In this document: positions 1-7,578 of the stretch, one piece after another
How positions within the stretch are numbered: the first letter of the stretch is position 1
How the letters are laid out: the number at the start of each line of letters is the position of its first letter
NCBI GenBank assembly: GCA_031277235.1
Contig: JAITMT010000516.1
Span: forward strand, 1-11,481
Length of the DNA stretch: 11,481 nt
Source: Tannerella sp.
Lineage (GTDB): Bacteria; Bacteroidota; Bacteroidia; Bacteroidales; Tannerellaceae
Direction: 5' to 3'
The notes under the pieces: generated by a model
What the model was told of the DNA's origin: nothing
The model's database searches: none
Seen by the model: only the letters and a program-made list of their open reading frames with translations
Translations under genes and position numbers: made by a program

Positions 1-3000
1 GATGACAATCACATAGACGCCTCCCGGAAGGATTTCTCGCGTCGTGCCTTCTGTTACCGTCAGACGCCTGTACAACGTTCCGAGCATCGTGTAGATGTCG
101 GCGGTTGCGGTGCGGTCGCTCGTAACGGTCAGTACATTATTATATGTGCTGACGCTTATGCCCGCGACGGTTTCCGTACCCGTTATCTGGCTTTCGATTT
201 CCGTGGTTACGAACGTTACCGTCCACGGCTCGGTTACCTGGCGGATGAGATACGTGAACGAACCGTTTTCCGCCCGTGTCGGATAGAGGCGTACCGTTTC
301 CTTCGAGTAATCGCCGTAAGCCTTCACGACAAAAGGTTCGCCGCCTGCATACGTGGCGTTGAACTCGAAGTCTTCATGCCCCTGCACATAGTTGCGACCG
401 ACGTTGTGTACCGCCTGGTCGCCGTTGACCTTCACCCAGTTCACCGTTACGCCGGCGGGGATTGTCATCAAGTCCACATAGCGTTGCGGAATCGGGATGA
501 CCGGCTTCTGCACGTTCACGGTGATGAATCCCTTTACCGGAGCGTAGTTGCCGCTCGGGTCGGTATAGGTGGCGGGGAACTGCTGCCCGTCGCCGGGGAA
601 TATTTCGGTATCCGGGTAATCCCAGGTGTAGCCCGGCGGGAGCGGCAGGTCGGACAGTGTCAGGCGCGAGGGATAGCCCACGCTGATTTCGTCCGGATCG
701 CCGAAGTCGCCGGCTGCCTGTGCGACGGTCAGCGTGGCGGTAGCGGTGGCTCCGTTATGGTTCGTGTCGCCTGTTACGGTGGCGGTAACGGTGTAGATGC
801 CTGCATCCCTGGCGCTTGACGTTACCGTTCCGTCCGGAGCCTTGTACGAATAGGTTATCGGGAAGGTTGCGCCTCCGACTGCGCCCGCGAGCGTTGCCGG
901 GGTGATGGTGATATTGTTGCCCGTGTAGGTTTTCGTGTCGTCTGCGAACGTCAGCACGAGCGTGGCTTTCTGCACGGTCAGCGTGAACGTTACGTCCGGC
1001 GCGGGTGTGTAGGTGGCGTCTCCCGCCTGCGAAACCGTGATGACGACCGTGCCCGCCTTGTGGATGACGATATTTCCCGAACCGTCAACGGAGGCAATGG
1101 TCAGATCTGCCGAAGCATAGGTAACGGGCAAGTTCGAAGAAGCCGTGGCGCCCGGATCGAACGGCGCATCACCATAGGTTTTGGTGATGTTGGAGCCAAA
1201 GGGAACGAGAATGGTCTGGGCGACGTCGCACACGATTACCTCTGCCAAAGTCAAGCCTAGCATGGTCTTTACATACGTCTCTATGGCTGTCAACTGAGTT
1301 GCATCGCAACATACAAAAGCGAGATCGGGATTGCCGGAGAAATCATACCAGGGTTCATCAATTCCGTTCTTCATCAATATTTCGGTCAGTTGATTGTTCT
1401 GGCAATACAGGGATTGCAAGCCGGAGTTATTCGAAACGTCCAGTGAGGTCAGTTGATTGTCAAAGCAATTCAAAGCCTGCAAATTGCTGTTTAGTGAGAC
1501 ATCCAGCGCAGCCAGTTTGTTGTCATTACATTCCAGAATCTGCAAGGCGCTGTTTTGCGAAACGTCCAATGCGGTCAGTTGATTCTCTGCACAATTTATA
1601 TATGTCAAATTGTCTGCGCCTGCAACTACCAGCGTGGACAGTTGATTGGTGGCAGCATACAGCATTTGTAAATCCTTGTTTTGCGAAACGTCCAGCGTGG
1701 TCAGTTGATTGTCGCTGCACCACAACATTTGCAAACTGCCGTTTTTCGAAACGTCCAATGCGGTCAGTTCGTTATCACTGCAAAATAACTGAATCAAAGC
1801 GGTATTGTTCTCAACATCCAATGCAAGCAATCGATTTTCACTACAACTTAAATTTTGCAAATTGACGGCGTCCGAAACGTCCAGCGAGGTTAATAGATTG
1901 TTATAACATTCCAATTGTTGCAAATCGCTGTTTCCGGTAACGTCCAATGCAGTCAGTTGATTGTTATAACAATATACATCCTGTAAACTGCCATTTTGCG
2001 GGAGATCCAGCGTGGTCAGTTGATTGTCATAACAATACAATTGTTCCAAATTGACATTTTGAGAAAGATCCAGCGCAGTCAGTTGATTGTTATAACAGAA
2101 CAGATACGGCAAATTGATAAAATAACTGATCCCCGTCATATCGGAGATATTTTGACCGGATACGTCCAGCCAGTAAGCCATCTCCGCTTCGCATACGGAT
2201 ATTTTATAGTCGCCGTTAGCGTCAATTCCAAAGTTTGCCAGTACAGCTGCCTCAAAGTTGGGGTCATTAAAGGCGATGATTTTGCACCCGTCTGCGTCGC
2301 AGTCGGAGACGTCGCAGTCGGGATACAAGCCCGTAACATACGGCTTTATAGTTGGTTCCTGGCTTGCGTCGCAGCAGACGTAGGCAAGATCGGGGTTACC
2401 GCTGCAATCCAACGTTTCATTACTTCCGTTTTTCATCAGGATGGTGGTCAGTTGGTTGTTGGCGCAGTTCAAAGTCAGCAAACTTGCGTTTTGCATAACG
2501 TTTAATTCAGTCAGTTGATTATTAGAACAATTCAAATCTATTAGATTGATGTTTTGCGACACATCTAATGTGCTTAAGTGATTGTTATGACAATATAAAC
2601 CCTGTAAATTAACGTCATTTGAAACTTCCAATGTTATCAGTTCATTGTTCCAACATTCCAAATATTGCAAATTGCTTTTTTGTGAAGCATCCAATGTAGT
2701 CAATTGATTGAAACTACAATATAAAGTTGCCAAGTTGCTGTTATTGGAAACGTCCAATACAGTCAAGTCATTGTTAGAACAATTCAAATTTCGCAAATCG
2801 GCATTTTGTGAAACATCCAGTACACTCAGGTCATTATTATAACAATAGAAATCTTGCATCTTGATATTTTGCGAAATGTCCAATGCAGTCAATTGATTGT
2901 CAGAACAACTTAACCATGTCAAGTTGCTGAAATATTTAATCTCCGGCATGGAAGCGATATTTTTGTTCGATACATCTAAGGTAGTAACCGCTTCCGCTTC

Positions 3001-4065
3001 GCACAGGGATATTTCATTGTCGCCGTTGGCGTCAAGTCCCGCAATTCCCAGCAACGCCGTTTTGAAGGCGGCGGAAGTGGCGGCAAAGTTGATGATTACG
3101 CATCCGTTCCCGTCCAGGCTGCAGTCGGATCTTACCTCGCAGTTGGTATAGCCCAGACCCGTTATATGCGCCTGCACATCTGCTGCCTCTTGTCCCGGGT
3201 CACAACAGACTGTGGCGAGGGCGGGGTTGTTGGCGAAATCAATGTAACCTTCGTTACTTCCGTTTGCCATCATAATGGAGGTCAGTTGATTGCCAAAAGC
3301 ATTTAAACTCATCAAACTGCCGTTATTTGAAACGTCCAAAGTGGTCAGTTGATTTCCCCAACAATCCAAAGTTACTAAAGCAGGATTATCCGAAACATCC
3401 AGCGTTGTCAACTGGTTGCCGCCACAATTAAAATTTTGCAAAGCGGGGTTATTTGAAACGTCCAATCCGGTCAGTTGATTGCTACTGCAATATAAATTTA
3501 GTAAATTGCCGTTATCCGAAATGTCCAGCGTAGTCAGTTGATTGCCTGTACAACCTAAATCTTGTAAATCGCTGTTGTCCGAAACATCTAATGTGGTTAG
3601 TTGATTATAATTACAGTTTAATATCTGCAAATCGCTGTTGTTTGAAACATCTAATGTGGTTAGTTGATTCATATCAAATTGTAGAAAAAACAAATTGGGG
3701 TTACTCGAAACGTCCAGTGCGGTCAGTTGATTGAAACCACAATCTAATGTTTGTAAACTGCTGTTTTGTGAAACGTTCAATGTGTTCAATTGATTGTCTC
3801 TACAAACTAAAGTCTGCAAATTGGTAAACGCCTCTATCCCCGTCAAATCAGCGATACTTTTGTTGGATACATCCAGGGAAGTAACCGCATCCGCTTCCGT
3901 TTGCGATATTTCTCCGTCGGTGGGGCTGTTATCAACTCCCGCGGCAACGAGCGCCGCCTTGAAGTCGGGGTCGGGAATGTTGATGTTTTGTGCGTTCGCC
4001 AGTCCTGCCAATGCACACAGGCACACAACCAAGCCTGTTTTGAGTAATGAGTTCTTGTGTAACAT
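1..4065 (-). CDS. Giant secreted leucine-rich repeat protein with MBG domains and T9SS sorting tail (3' end outside window)
   Basis: The reading frame starts at ATG 4065-4063 and stays open for 1,355 codons to base 1; I checked every in-frame triplet and found no stop. Residues 1-26 (MLHKNSLLKTGLVVCLCALAGLANA, then Q) form a signal peptide. Three LRR blocks follow, at about 27-290, 325-567 and 595-922, with 9, 8 and 12 units of 21 residues on the pattern LxCxxNQLTxLDVSxN. Each block opens with a header like FKAAL...DxNGDxEIS..EA and ends with a CC(D) motif (residues 287, 564, 919). Two MBG/Ig-like domains follow (about 951-1032 and 1033-1115; KTYGDAPF, KTYTGNNI), then a region of unknown fold, then a C-terminal beta domain (about 1300-1355) reading ADIYTMLGTLYRR...LPGGVYVIVI. 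That last part matches T9SS type A sorting tails, so probably only 10-20 residues are missing. The inferred role is a surface or secreted binding protein; the ligand is unknown. The regular one-Cys-per-repeat ladder is notable. No promoter box was found in the 202-base gap upstream. Confidence -1.
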   Translation of the reverse strand, partial: MLHKNSLLKTGLVVCLCALAGLANAQNINIPDPDFKAALVAAGVDNSPTDGEISQTEADAVTSLDVSNKSIADLTGIEAFTNLQTLVCRDNQLNTLNVSQNSSLQTLDCGFNQLTALDVSSNPNLFFLQFDMNQLTTLDVSNNSDLQILNCNYNQLTTLDVSDNSDLQDLGCTGNQLTTLDISDNGNLLNLYCSSNQLTGLDVSNNPALQNFNCGGNQLTTLDVSDNPALVTLDCWGNQLTTLDVSNNGSLMSLNAFGNQLTSIMMANGSNEGYIDFANNPALATVCCDPGQEAADVQAHITGLGYTNCEVRSDCSLDGNGCVIINFAATSAAFKTALLGIAGLDANGDNEISLCEAEAVTTLDVSNKNIASMPEIKYFSNLTWLSCSDNQLTALDISQNIKMQDFYCYNNDLSVLDVSQNADLRNLNCSNNDLTVLDVSNNSNLATLYCSFNQLTTLDASQKSNLQYLECWNNELITLEVSNDVNLQGLYCHNNHLSTLDVSQNINLIDLNCSNNQLTELNVMQNASLLTLNCANNQLTTILMKNGSNETLDCSGNPDLAYVCCDASQEPTIKPYVTGLYPDCDVSDCDADGCKIIAFNDPNFEAAVLANFGIDANGDYKISVCEAEMAYWLDVSGQNISDMTGISYFINLPYLFCYNNQLTALDLSQNVNLEQLYCYDNQLTTLDLPQNGSLQDVYCYNNQLTALDVTGNSDLQQLECYNNLLTSLDVSDAVNLQNLSCSENRLLALDVENNTALIQLFCSDNELTALDVSKNGSLQMLWCSDNQLTTLDVSQNKDLQMLYAATNQLSTLVVAGADNLTYINCAENQLTALDVSQNSALQILECNDNKLAALDVSLNSNLQALNCFDNQLTSLDVSNNSGLQSLYCQNNQLTEILMKNGIDEPWYDFSGNPDLAFVCCDATQLTAIETYVKTMLGLTLAEVIVCDVAQTILVPFGSNITKTYGDAPFDPGATASSNLPVTYASADLTIASVDGSGNIVIHKAGTVVITVSQAGDATYTPAPDVTFTLTVQKATLVLTFADDTKTYTGNNITITPATLAGAVGGATFPITYSYKAPDGTVTSSARDAGIYTVTATVTGDTNHNGATATATLTVAQAAGDFGDPDEISVGYPSRLTLSDLPLPPGYTWDYPDTEIFPGDGQQFPATYTDPSGNYAPVKGFITVNVQKPVIPIPQRYVDLMTIPAGVTVNWVKVNGDQAVHNVGRNYVQGHEDFEFNATYAGGEPFVVKAYGDYSKETVRLYPTRAENGSFTYLIRQVTEPWTVTFVTTEIESQITGTETVAGISVSTYNNVLTVTSDRTATADIYTMLGTLYRRLTVTEGTTREILPGGVYVIVI
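1370..3835 (-). repeat. 63-bp coding tandem repeats (LRR-encoding), three blocks
   Basis: The LRR blocks of the giant protein are visible as DNA repeats of exactly 63 bp. For example, the CAGTTGATT-like core (minus-strand AATCAACTG, encoding NQL) recurs at 1387, 1450, 1513, 1576, 1639, 1702 and 1765. The arrays lie at about 1370-2130, 2430-2935 and 3270-3835, separated by non-repeat linkers at about 2140-2420 and 2940-3260. Unit sequences have diverged (about 60-85% alike by eye), so the array is old, but the short shared cores could still support slippage or recombination that changes unit number in whole-codon steps. Confidence -1.
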
Positions 4066-4084
4066 ATCTATGAGATTAATTGAT

Positions 4085-4205
4085 TATTTGAAAATTTGAA
4101 GATTGCCGCTCGCGCCGATTTGTAATCGGTGCGTCGAATGGCACGGATTGCAAATCCGCGCCAGCGGGAAAACCCGGTGTTCTGTGCCGGCGGGGCGATT
4201 GAAGA
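4085..4205. repeat. Intergenic hairpin repeat, copy 1
   Basis: This copy begins with a 19-base match (4085-4103) to the AT-rich 27-mer found at 7235, 7755 and 8028. It continues with CCGCTCGCGCCG and two hairpins. Hairpin 1 (4111-4133) is CGCGCCGATT-TGT-AATCGGTGCG, with ten pairs including one G-U. Hairpin 2 (4144-4158) is CGGATT-GCA-AATCCG. The same arrangement recurs at 7243-7340, in the same orientation and also just upstream of a minus-strand start codon. Distal to the hairpins the sequence is GC-rich (GCGGG...CCCGG...CCGGCGGGG). It could be a REP-like dispersed element or a 5' leader/terminator structure; the sequence alone does not decide. Confidence -1.
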
Positions 4206-4222
4206 TTTGACGGTTTGAACAT

Positions 4223-4262
4223 CTAAACAACTAAACATCTAAACGACTAAACAACTAAACAT
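4223..4262. repeat. Short tandem repeat, 5 x 8 bp (CTAAACNN)
   Basis: CTAAAC occurs at 4223, 4231, 4239, 4247 and 4255 with an exact 8-base period. The two variable bases are AA, AT, GA, AA, AT. A degenerate unit (TTGAACAT) precedes it. The array ends 6 bases from the stop codon of the BspA-type gene (4268-4270), in the gap before the giant LRR gene. Such arrays can change copy number by slippage, but there is no frame to shift here because it is non-coding. Confidence -1.
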
Positions 4263-4267
4263 CAAAA

Positions 4268-6334
4268 TCAATTTACAACAACCTTTTTCACCGTCCGACC
4301 GGCTTTGACCACATAGACGCCCCTGCTCAAACCGATTTGCCTGTTGCCCTGCACGTTGGATTCATAAACCGCCTGCCCCAGAACCGAATAGACGGCGACG
4401 GAAACCGATTCGTCCGACTCGACGGCTATCCCGCCGGGTATTGCGCGTATCGAAATATCGCTTTGGGATATCTCCTCAACGGCAACCGGCGACATTTCAA
4501 CGATATTCCTGAAATCTTTCCATCCCTCGGCAGCGGCGTATGCGGCTTTGGAGCCTTTGGGGACGTAGAGTATGCAGGTGCTTGTGAGCGTCTCATCAAA
4601 ATAGTAAGCTTTAGGCGGTACCGGATTGTGACAGTAAATATCAATTAATGAAGAATTGAAAGGATTTAAGACCATTGTCACACTTTTGGGAATTACAAGA
4701 TGCTTCAATCCTGGATTATCCCAAAATGCACTCCAGCCAATAATTGCTGTTCCCTCCGGTATGGTATAAGATTCCCCGGATTTTCCTCCGGGATAGCATA
4801 TTAATGTTGTTTGACCTTCGTTATACATGAACAAAAGACCCCAAATGGGAGAACTGCCTTTATTAAACAAAACACCGTCAACGGACGAAAAGTAGTTACT
4901 TTTCCCGGGAACGATAAATTCCTCTAAGGCGCTTAAAGAAAATAAATCAAAAAATTGGGTATTAATTCCCAGTGTGATTGTTTTCAGATTGTCGCAGCCC
5001 CCAAAAACAGATGGATTTACGTAATCTGCATTGTTGGGCAATGTAACGGACGACAAAGGAAATCCGCCAAAAATACCCCAGGCACCATCAAACTGATCGG
5101 AAACTGAATAATATTGTGAATAGGGGTCTCCGCCTTCCACGATATCTACTCTTGCCATATCCAGCACTTCCAGTTGCTTCATATTGCCAATTGTTTCAAT
5201 ATCGTATCCATTGATGGAACCGCTAAGGCTCAACTCGGTTATGGTGTTGATTTTGTTTCCCAACAAAGCGGCTAATGTTCCGGGAACTTCCACATGATAC
5301 GGAGCACCTTCATTCGGTTCCCTGTTCTGGTAAGCCTTAGGCATGGGAATTAACGGTAAGTCACTGCCACATATCTCTCCTTCGTTCAAACCGTTATTAA
5401 GTGTGCCGTTTTCACCTTCAAGAACTACTCTTAAAGTATAGGAAAGCGCCTCATCCCGGGGGATAAACAGTTTTCCGTCCATATCCGTAACTTCCCACGT
5501 AAAATCATTGATTTTGCCACCTCCCTCAATGGGACCCAGTTCCTTGTATCCGATAACTGCAGCGCTTTCGTTATTTCTTCGATGCATATCTTCCGCAACA
5601 GCCTTGCCTCCTTTATTGACAACTTCGGCTGATAAGGCGCCATAATAGCAACCGTTTGTTTCTAAAATTACAGTAGCATTTTTTGCAGGAAGTTCGCTGG
5701 CAAAGAAAACATTTATCGAAATGGAATTTTGATTGGCTTTGGCAATGCCATGAACGAAACTTCTATTATAATGAGGACCATAACGGCTTACATAACTGAA
5801 ATCAATTGCTTTTTTACCCCAATCGGGATTATCGCGCAAAAATAACTCTCCCGTATCGGCGTCTTCCAATACTACGGCTATCACGTCTCTAACCGGATAC
5901 CGTTTTCCTCCGATTTCCTGCGTATAACCGTCCCAGTCCCATTCAAGAGACTTGTCATTTGCCGTTACGGCAACAACCGGAAATTCGTAGATTTTTTCCA
6001 GATGCATCAAATCGGTCAATGGCGGAATATGAAAACTTCCCGGAGGTTCGTACAATGCTTGCATGTATCCTTTTGTTCCGCTACGGTTAAAATCCTGCTT
6101 CATCATGTATAAAGAGCATTTCAACCTTGTCGGGGACAAAACCTGTATTTCGGTACTGACCTTAAAGGTCGCAAGAACGCGAGAGATCTGCTGACCTTTA
6201 TATTTTATCGTTTCGCCCTGGTCGTTGACGATATTGACGGAAGTTACCTTGATTTTAGGCTCGTTGCCTGCACCCTGCACATTCATTGCATTCAGCGATG
6301 CAATCATCCATAGAGATAAGAATAGTTTTTTCAT
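4268..6334 (-). CDS. Secreted BspA-type leucine-rich repeat protein with T9SS sorting tail
   Basis: This encodes 688 residues. I chose the ATG at 6334-6332 because it begins a clean signal peptide (MKKLFLSLWMIASLNAMNVQG); the frame extends 13 codons further upstream but those codons add nothing signal-like. Residues about 25-345 are beta-rich and appear to hold two related Ig-like segments, each with a W(D/E) strand, a P-x-R-D turn and a VVLE strand. Residues about 348-612 are a BspA-type LRR domain. It opens with the characteristic GTLAALL...ITELSLSGSINGYDIETIGNM cap, continues with units such as VFGGCDNLKTITL and TIPEGTAIIGWSAF, and ends in YVPKGSKAAYAAAEGWKDFRNIVEM. Residues about 615-688 are a T9SS type A tail (VAVYSVLGQAVYES...LSRGVYVVKAG...KKVVVN). 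Exported and surface-attached or released; BspA relatives bind host proteins and other bacteria, but the ligand here is unknown. The gene is more AT-rich than its HU-like neighbour. Confidence -1.
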   Translation of the reverse strand: MKKLFLSLWMIASLNAMNVQGAGNEPKIKVTSVNIVNDQGETIKYKGQQISRVLATFKVSTEIQVLSPTRLKCSLYMMKQDFNRSGTKGYMQALYEPPGSFHIPPLTDLMHLEKIYEFPVVAVTANDKSLEWDWDGYTQEIGGKRYPVRDVIAVVLEDADTGELFLRDNPDWGKKAIDFSYVSRYGPHYNRSFVHGIAKANQNSISINVFFASELPAKNATVILETNGCYYGALSAEVVNKGGKAVAEDMHRRNNESAAVIGYKELGPIEGGGKINDFTWEVTDMDGKLFIPRDEALSYTLRVVLEGENGTLNNGLNEGEICGSDLPLIPMPKAYQNREPNEGAPYHVEVPGTLAALLGNKINTITELSLSGSINGYDIETIGNMKQLEVLDMARVDIVEGGDPYSQYYSVSDQFDGAWGIFGGFPLSSVTLPNNADYVNPSVFGGCDNLKTITLGINTQFFDLFSLSALEEFIVPGKSNYFSSVDGVLFNKGSSPIWGLLFMYNEGQTTLICYPGGKSGESYTIPEGTAIIGWSAFWDNPGLKHLVIPKSVTMVLNPFNSSLIDIYCHNPVPPKAYYFDETLTSTCILYVPKGSKAAYAAAEGWKDFRNIVEMSPVAVEEISQSDISIRAIPGGIAVESDESVSVAVYSVLGQAVYESNVQGNRQIGLSRGVYVVKAGRTVKKVVVN

Positions 6335-6383
6335 GTCCGTATATTTTTTATTGCATATATTATTATTGTACATATCTGTCCAT

Positions 6384-6447
6384 CGTATAAACGCTTATAC
6401 GCCGGTCGTATAAACACGTATACGGATGTCATATACGCGCTTATACG
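6384..6447. promoter_or_regulatory. Three 18-bp near-palindromes at exact 23-bp spacing, candidate operator array
   Basis: The units are CGTATAAACGCTTATACG (6384-6401), CGTATAAACACGTATACG (6407-6424) and CATATACGCGCTTATACG (6430-6447). The first has 7-base arms (CGTATAA/TTATACG), the second 6-base arms, and the third is degenerate. Spacers are 5 bases (CCGGT, GATGT), giving a 23-bp period, about two helical turns. The array lies 50-113 bases upstream of the BspA-type start codon and just past the stop of the HU-like gene. It could be a binding array for a dimeric regulator of the BspA gene, or a stack of weak hairpins acting as a terminator. No TAnnTTTG box was found between it and the start codon. 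Confidence -1.
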
Positions 6448-6456
6448 TCTCCGTTG

Positions 6457-7188
6457 TCAGCCCACGGTCAAATCCCTGTTAAACACTGCCGTACGCGGTT
6501 CCTTGAGGAGTTGTTTCGTATTGCCGCCATATTGCGTCGTTACTTCCAGTTGGTAGAGTGCGCCGGGCGGGAGTGCGGGTATCACGATAATGAGTTCCGA
6601 CGGATTGTTGGTCACAATGTCCGTGGCGTCCACCTTGATGCGTCCCGCCGCATTGACGAAATATACGCCGTTGGCGGGGTTGTCGCCTGCAATTTTGAGT
6701 TTGCTGCCCGCAATTTTCAGGTTGCGGTTGGGGGTGAGCAGGTCGTTGACGCTTCCCGTCTTCACGTCCGTCACCTGCGCGATGCTGAGCGCCGAGTCGG
6801 CAATACCGAGAATCTCGACCGTAACGGCTTCGAGTTCCCTGCGCAGCAGCGAGCCTTGCGTGAAGTCGAACGAAAGGGTGTGCTTCCCCTTGTCGAACGT
6901 TTCTTCGGGGCTTTCGAACACGCCGCGGACATGCGCACTTGCCATGAACCAGCCCGTGTTCACCGAAAATCCGTCGCACAGGTTGTACGCCATTTCCTTG
7001 AAAAAGAGGTTCACGGCATGTTCCATAGCCGCTGCCGAAATATCGGCTCCTCCGCGCGTTACCGCCGACGTGCAAACGTCCTGCACCGTTAGCGAGCGTT
7101 CCGAACTGACCCTTGCGATGTAGTCGTTCGGGTTTTCCGTCAATACGTTATCGTAGAGATAACATTTAATGTTGTGTAAGGTATTCAT
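6457..7188 (-). CDS. HU-like DNA-binding domain / DUF4469 protein
   Basis: This encodes 243 residues. The start at ATG 7188-7186 was chosen because family members begin near MN...NIKCYLYDN; the open frame upstream of it runs through an AT-rich repeat and translates to low-complexity FSNLQIFK-like peptide. Residues about 1-120 match the IHF/HU-like N-terminal domain of Bacteroidota DNA-binding proteins (ENPNDYIARV, SERSLTVQDVC, AVTRGGADISAAAM). Residues about 125-240 match the DUF4469 C-terminal domain (VTDVKTGSVNDLLTPNRNLKIAGSKLKIAG, NPSELIIVIPALPPGALYQLEVTTQY, LLKEPRTAVF). Length is typical of the family. Family members probably bind DNA in a nucleoid-associated manner, but their biological role is poorly defined. 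It is the first gene of the leftward set, so it might be co-transcribed with the surface protein genes downstream; the 122-base gap with palindromes argues for some separation. More GC-rich than its neighbours. Confidence -1.
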   Translation of the reverse strand: MNTLHNIKCYLYDNVLTENPNDYIARVSSERSLTVQDVCTSAVTRGGADISAAAMEHAVNLFFKEMAYNLCDGFSVNTGWFMASAHVRGVFESPEETFDKGKHTLSFDFTQGSLLRRELEAVTVEILGIADSALSIAQVTDVKTGSVNDLLTPNRNLKIAGSKLKIAGDNPANGVYFVNAAGRIKVDATDIVTNNPSELIIVIPALPPGALYQLEVTTQYGGNTKQLLKEPRTAVFNRDLTVG

Positions 7189-7194
7189 ATATTT

Positions 7195-7278
7195 GAGGAT
7201 TTGAAAATTCGAGGATTTGAAGATTGAGACCGCTATTTGAAGATTTGAAAATTTGAAGATTTGAAGATTGAGACCGCT
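7195..7278. repeat. AT-rich tandem repeat with 16-base unit end
   Basis: Two imperfect units of about 44 bases, each ending in GAAGATTGAGACCGCT (7219-7234 and 7263-7278), built from ATTTGAAGATTTGAAAATTTG-like words. The second unit contains the exact 27-mer at 7235-7261 that recurs at 7755-7781 and, inverted, at 8028-8054. It lies directly upstream of the HU-like start codon and makes the upstream reading frame translate into low-complexity peptide. Confidence -1.
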
Positions 7279-7340
7279 CGCGCCGGTTTGCAACCGGTGC
7301 GTCAAACGGCATGACCGTCACGGATAGCAAATCCGTACCG
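7243..7340. repeat. Intergenic hairpin repeat, copy 2
   Basis: This is the second copy of the element at 4085-4205, in the same orientation. Hairpin 1 (7279-7301) is CGCGCCGGTT-TGC-AACCGGTGCG; compared with copy 1 an A-T pair has become G-C while the rest of the stem and the G-U pair are kept. Hairpin 2 (7320-7336) is ACGGAT-AGCAA-ATCCGT. An 8-base insertion (ATGACCGT, 7311-7318) separates the hairpins relative to copy 1. It lies about 90-150 bases upstream of the HU-like start codon. Confidence -1.
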
Positions 7341-7578
7341 GCAGAATAAACGGGACTAAAAAAACAGGAAAAATATTTTGAAATATGTAAATAATACTTA
7401 CCTTTGCGCTTTTTAAGCAGAAGAGTGGGCGGGCGGGCGACTGTTGGGAAGTGTGTGTGTTTAATAAAATATGTGAAACCGCCAAATATTTCCCGCTGAA
7501 AATCAATAAAAAAATACCCGACAACAAGAAAATTGTTGCTGCGCATGTAGTCATTGTGTCTGCAAAAAACGAACCCAT
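7318..7578 (-). other. Possible small membrane peptide ORF (86 codons), doubtful
   Basis: A minus-strand frame begins at ATG 7578 with a hydrophobic stretch (CAATIFLLSGIFLLIFSG) and a second hydrophobic stretch near the end (FPVFLVPFILPV). It starts about 33 bases after the inferred start point of the TATCTTTG box at 7618-7625, a plausible leader length. Against it: the 3' end runs into the hairpin repeat at 7320-7336, AT-rich DNA yields hydrophobic translations by chance, and I recognise no family. I list it as a possibility only. Confidence -1.
7377..7406 (+). promoter_or_regulatory. Plus-strand Bacteroidota-type promoter without an obvious gene
   Basis: TTTG (7377-7380), an 18-base spacer, then TACCTTTG (7399-7406) fits the Bacteroides -33/-7 pattern (TTTG, TAnnTTTG). 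Transcription would start near 7413 and run rightward into a stretch with no convincing open reading frame (the ATGs at about 7470 and 7544 are followed at once by stop codons). It may drive a small RNA, be a relic, or be chance in AT-rich DNA. Confidence -1.

Noticed and set aside
376..819. Plus-strand frame of 147 codons opposite the MBG/C-terminal region
   Set aside because: It is antisense to a well-supported coding frame, with no recognisable family, signal or start context.
1299..1865. Plus-strand frame of 188 codons opposite the LRR arrays
   Set aside because: It is the antisense shadow of the 63-bp repeats; it has no promoter, and its repetitive Ser/Cys/Arg-rich translation follows from the LRR codons.
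1370..3835. Non-coding satellite array
   Set aside because: The repeats lie in an uninterrupted reading frame with a clear LRR consensus, so they are coding.
4111..4158. Riboswitch
   Set aside because: The two small hairpins match no riboswitch I know and the same element recurs in another gap, which fits a dispersed repeat better.
6335..6373. Upstream extension of the BspA-type gene (13 extra codons)
   Set aside because: The extension MYNNNICNKKYTD places charged and polar residues before a complete signal peptide that begins at MKKLFLSL, so the downstream ATG is preferred.
6384..6447. CRISPR array
   Set aside because: There are only three units with 5-base spacers, and the units are palindromic; spacers in CRISPR arrays are about 30 bases and no cas genes are present.
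6454..7123. Long plus-strand frames opposite the HU-like gene
   Set aside because: The minus-strand frame matches the HU-like/DUF4469 family over its full length; the plus frames are shadows in GC-rich coding DNA.
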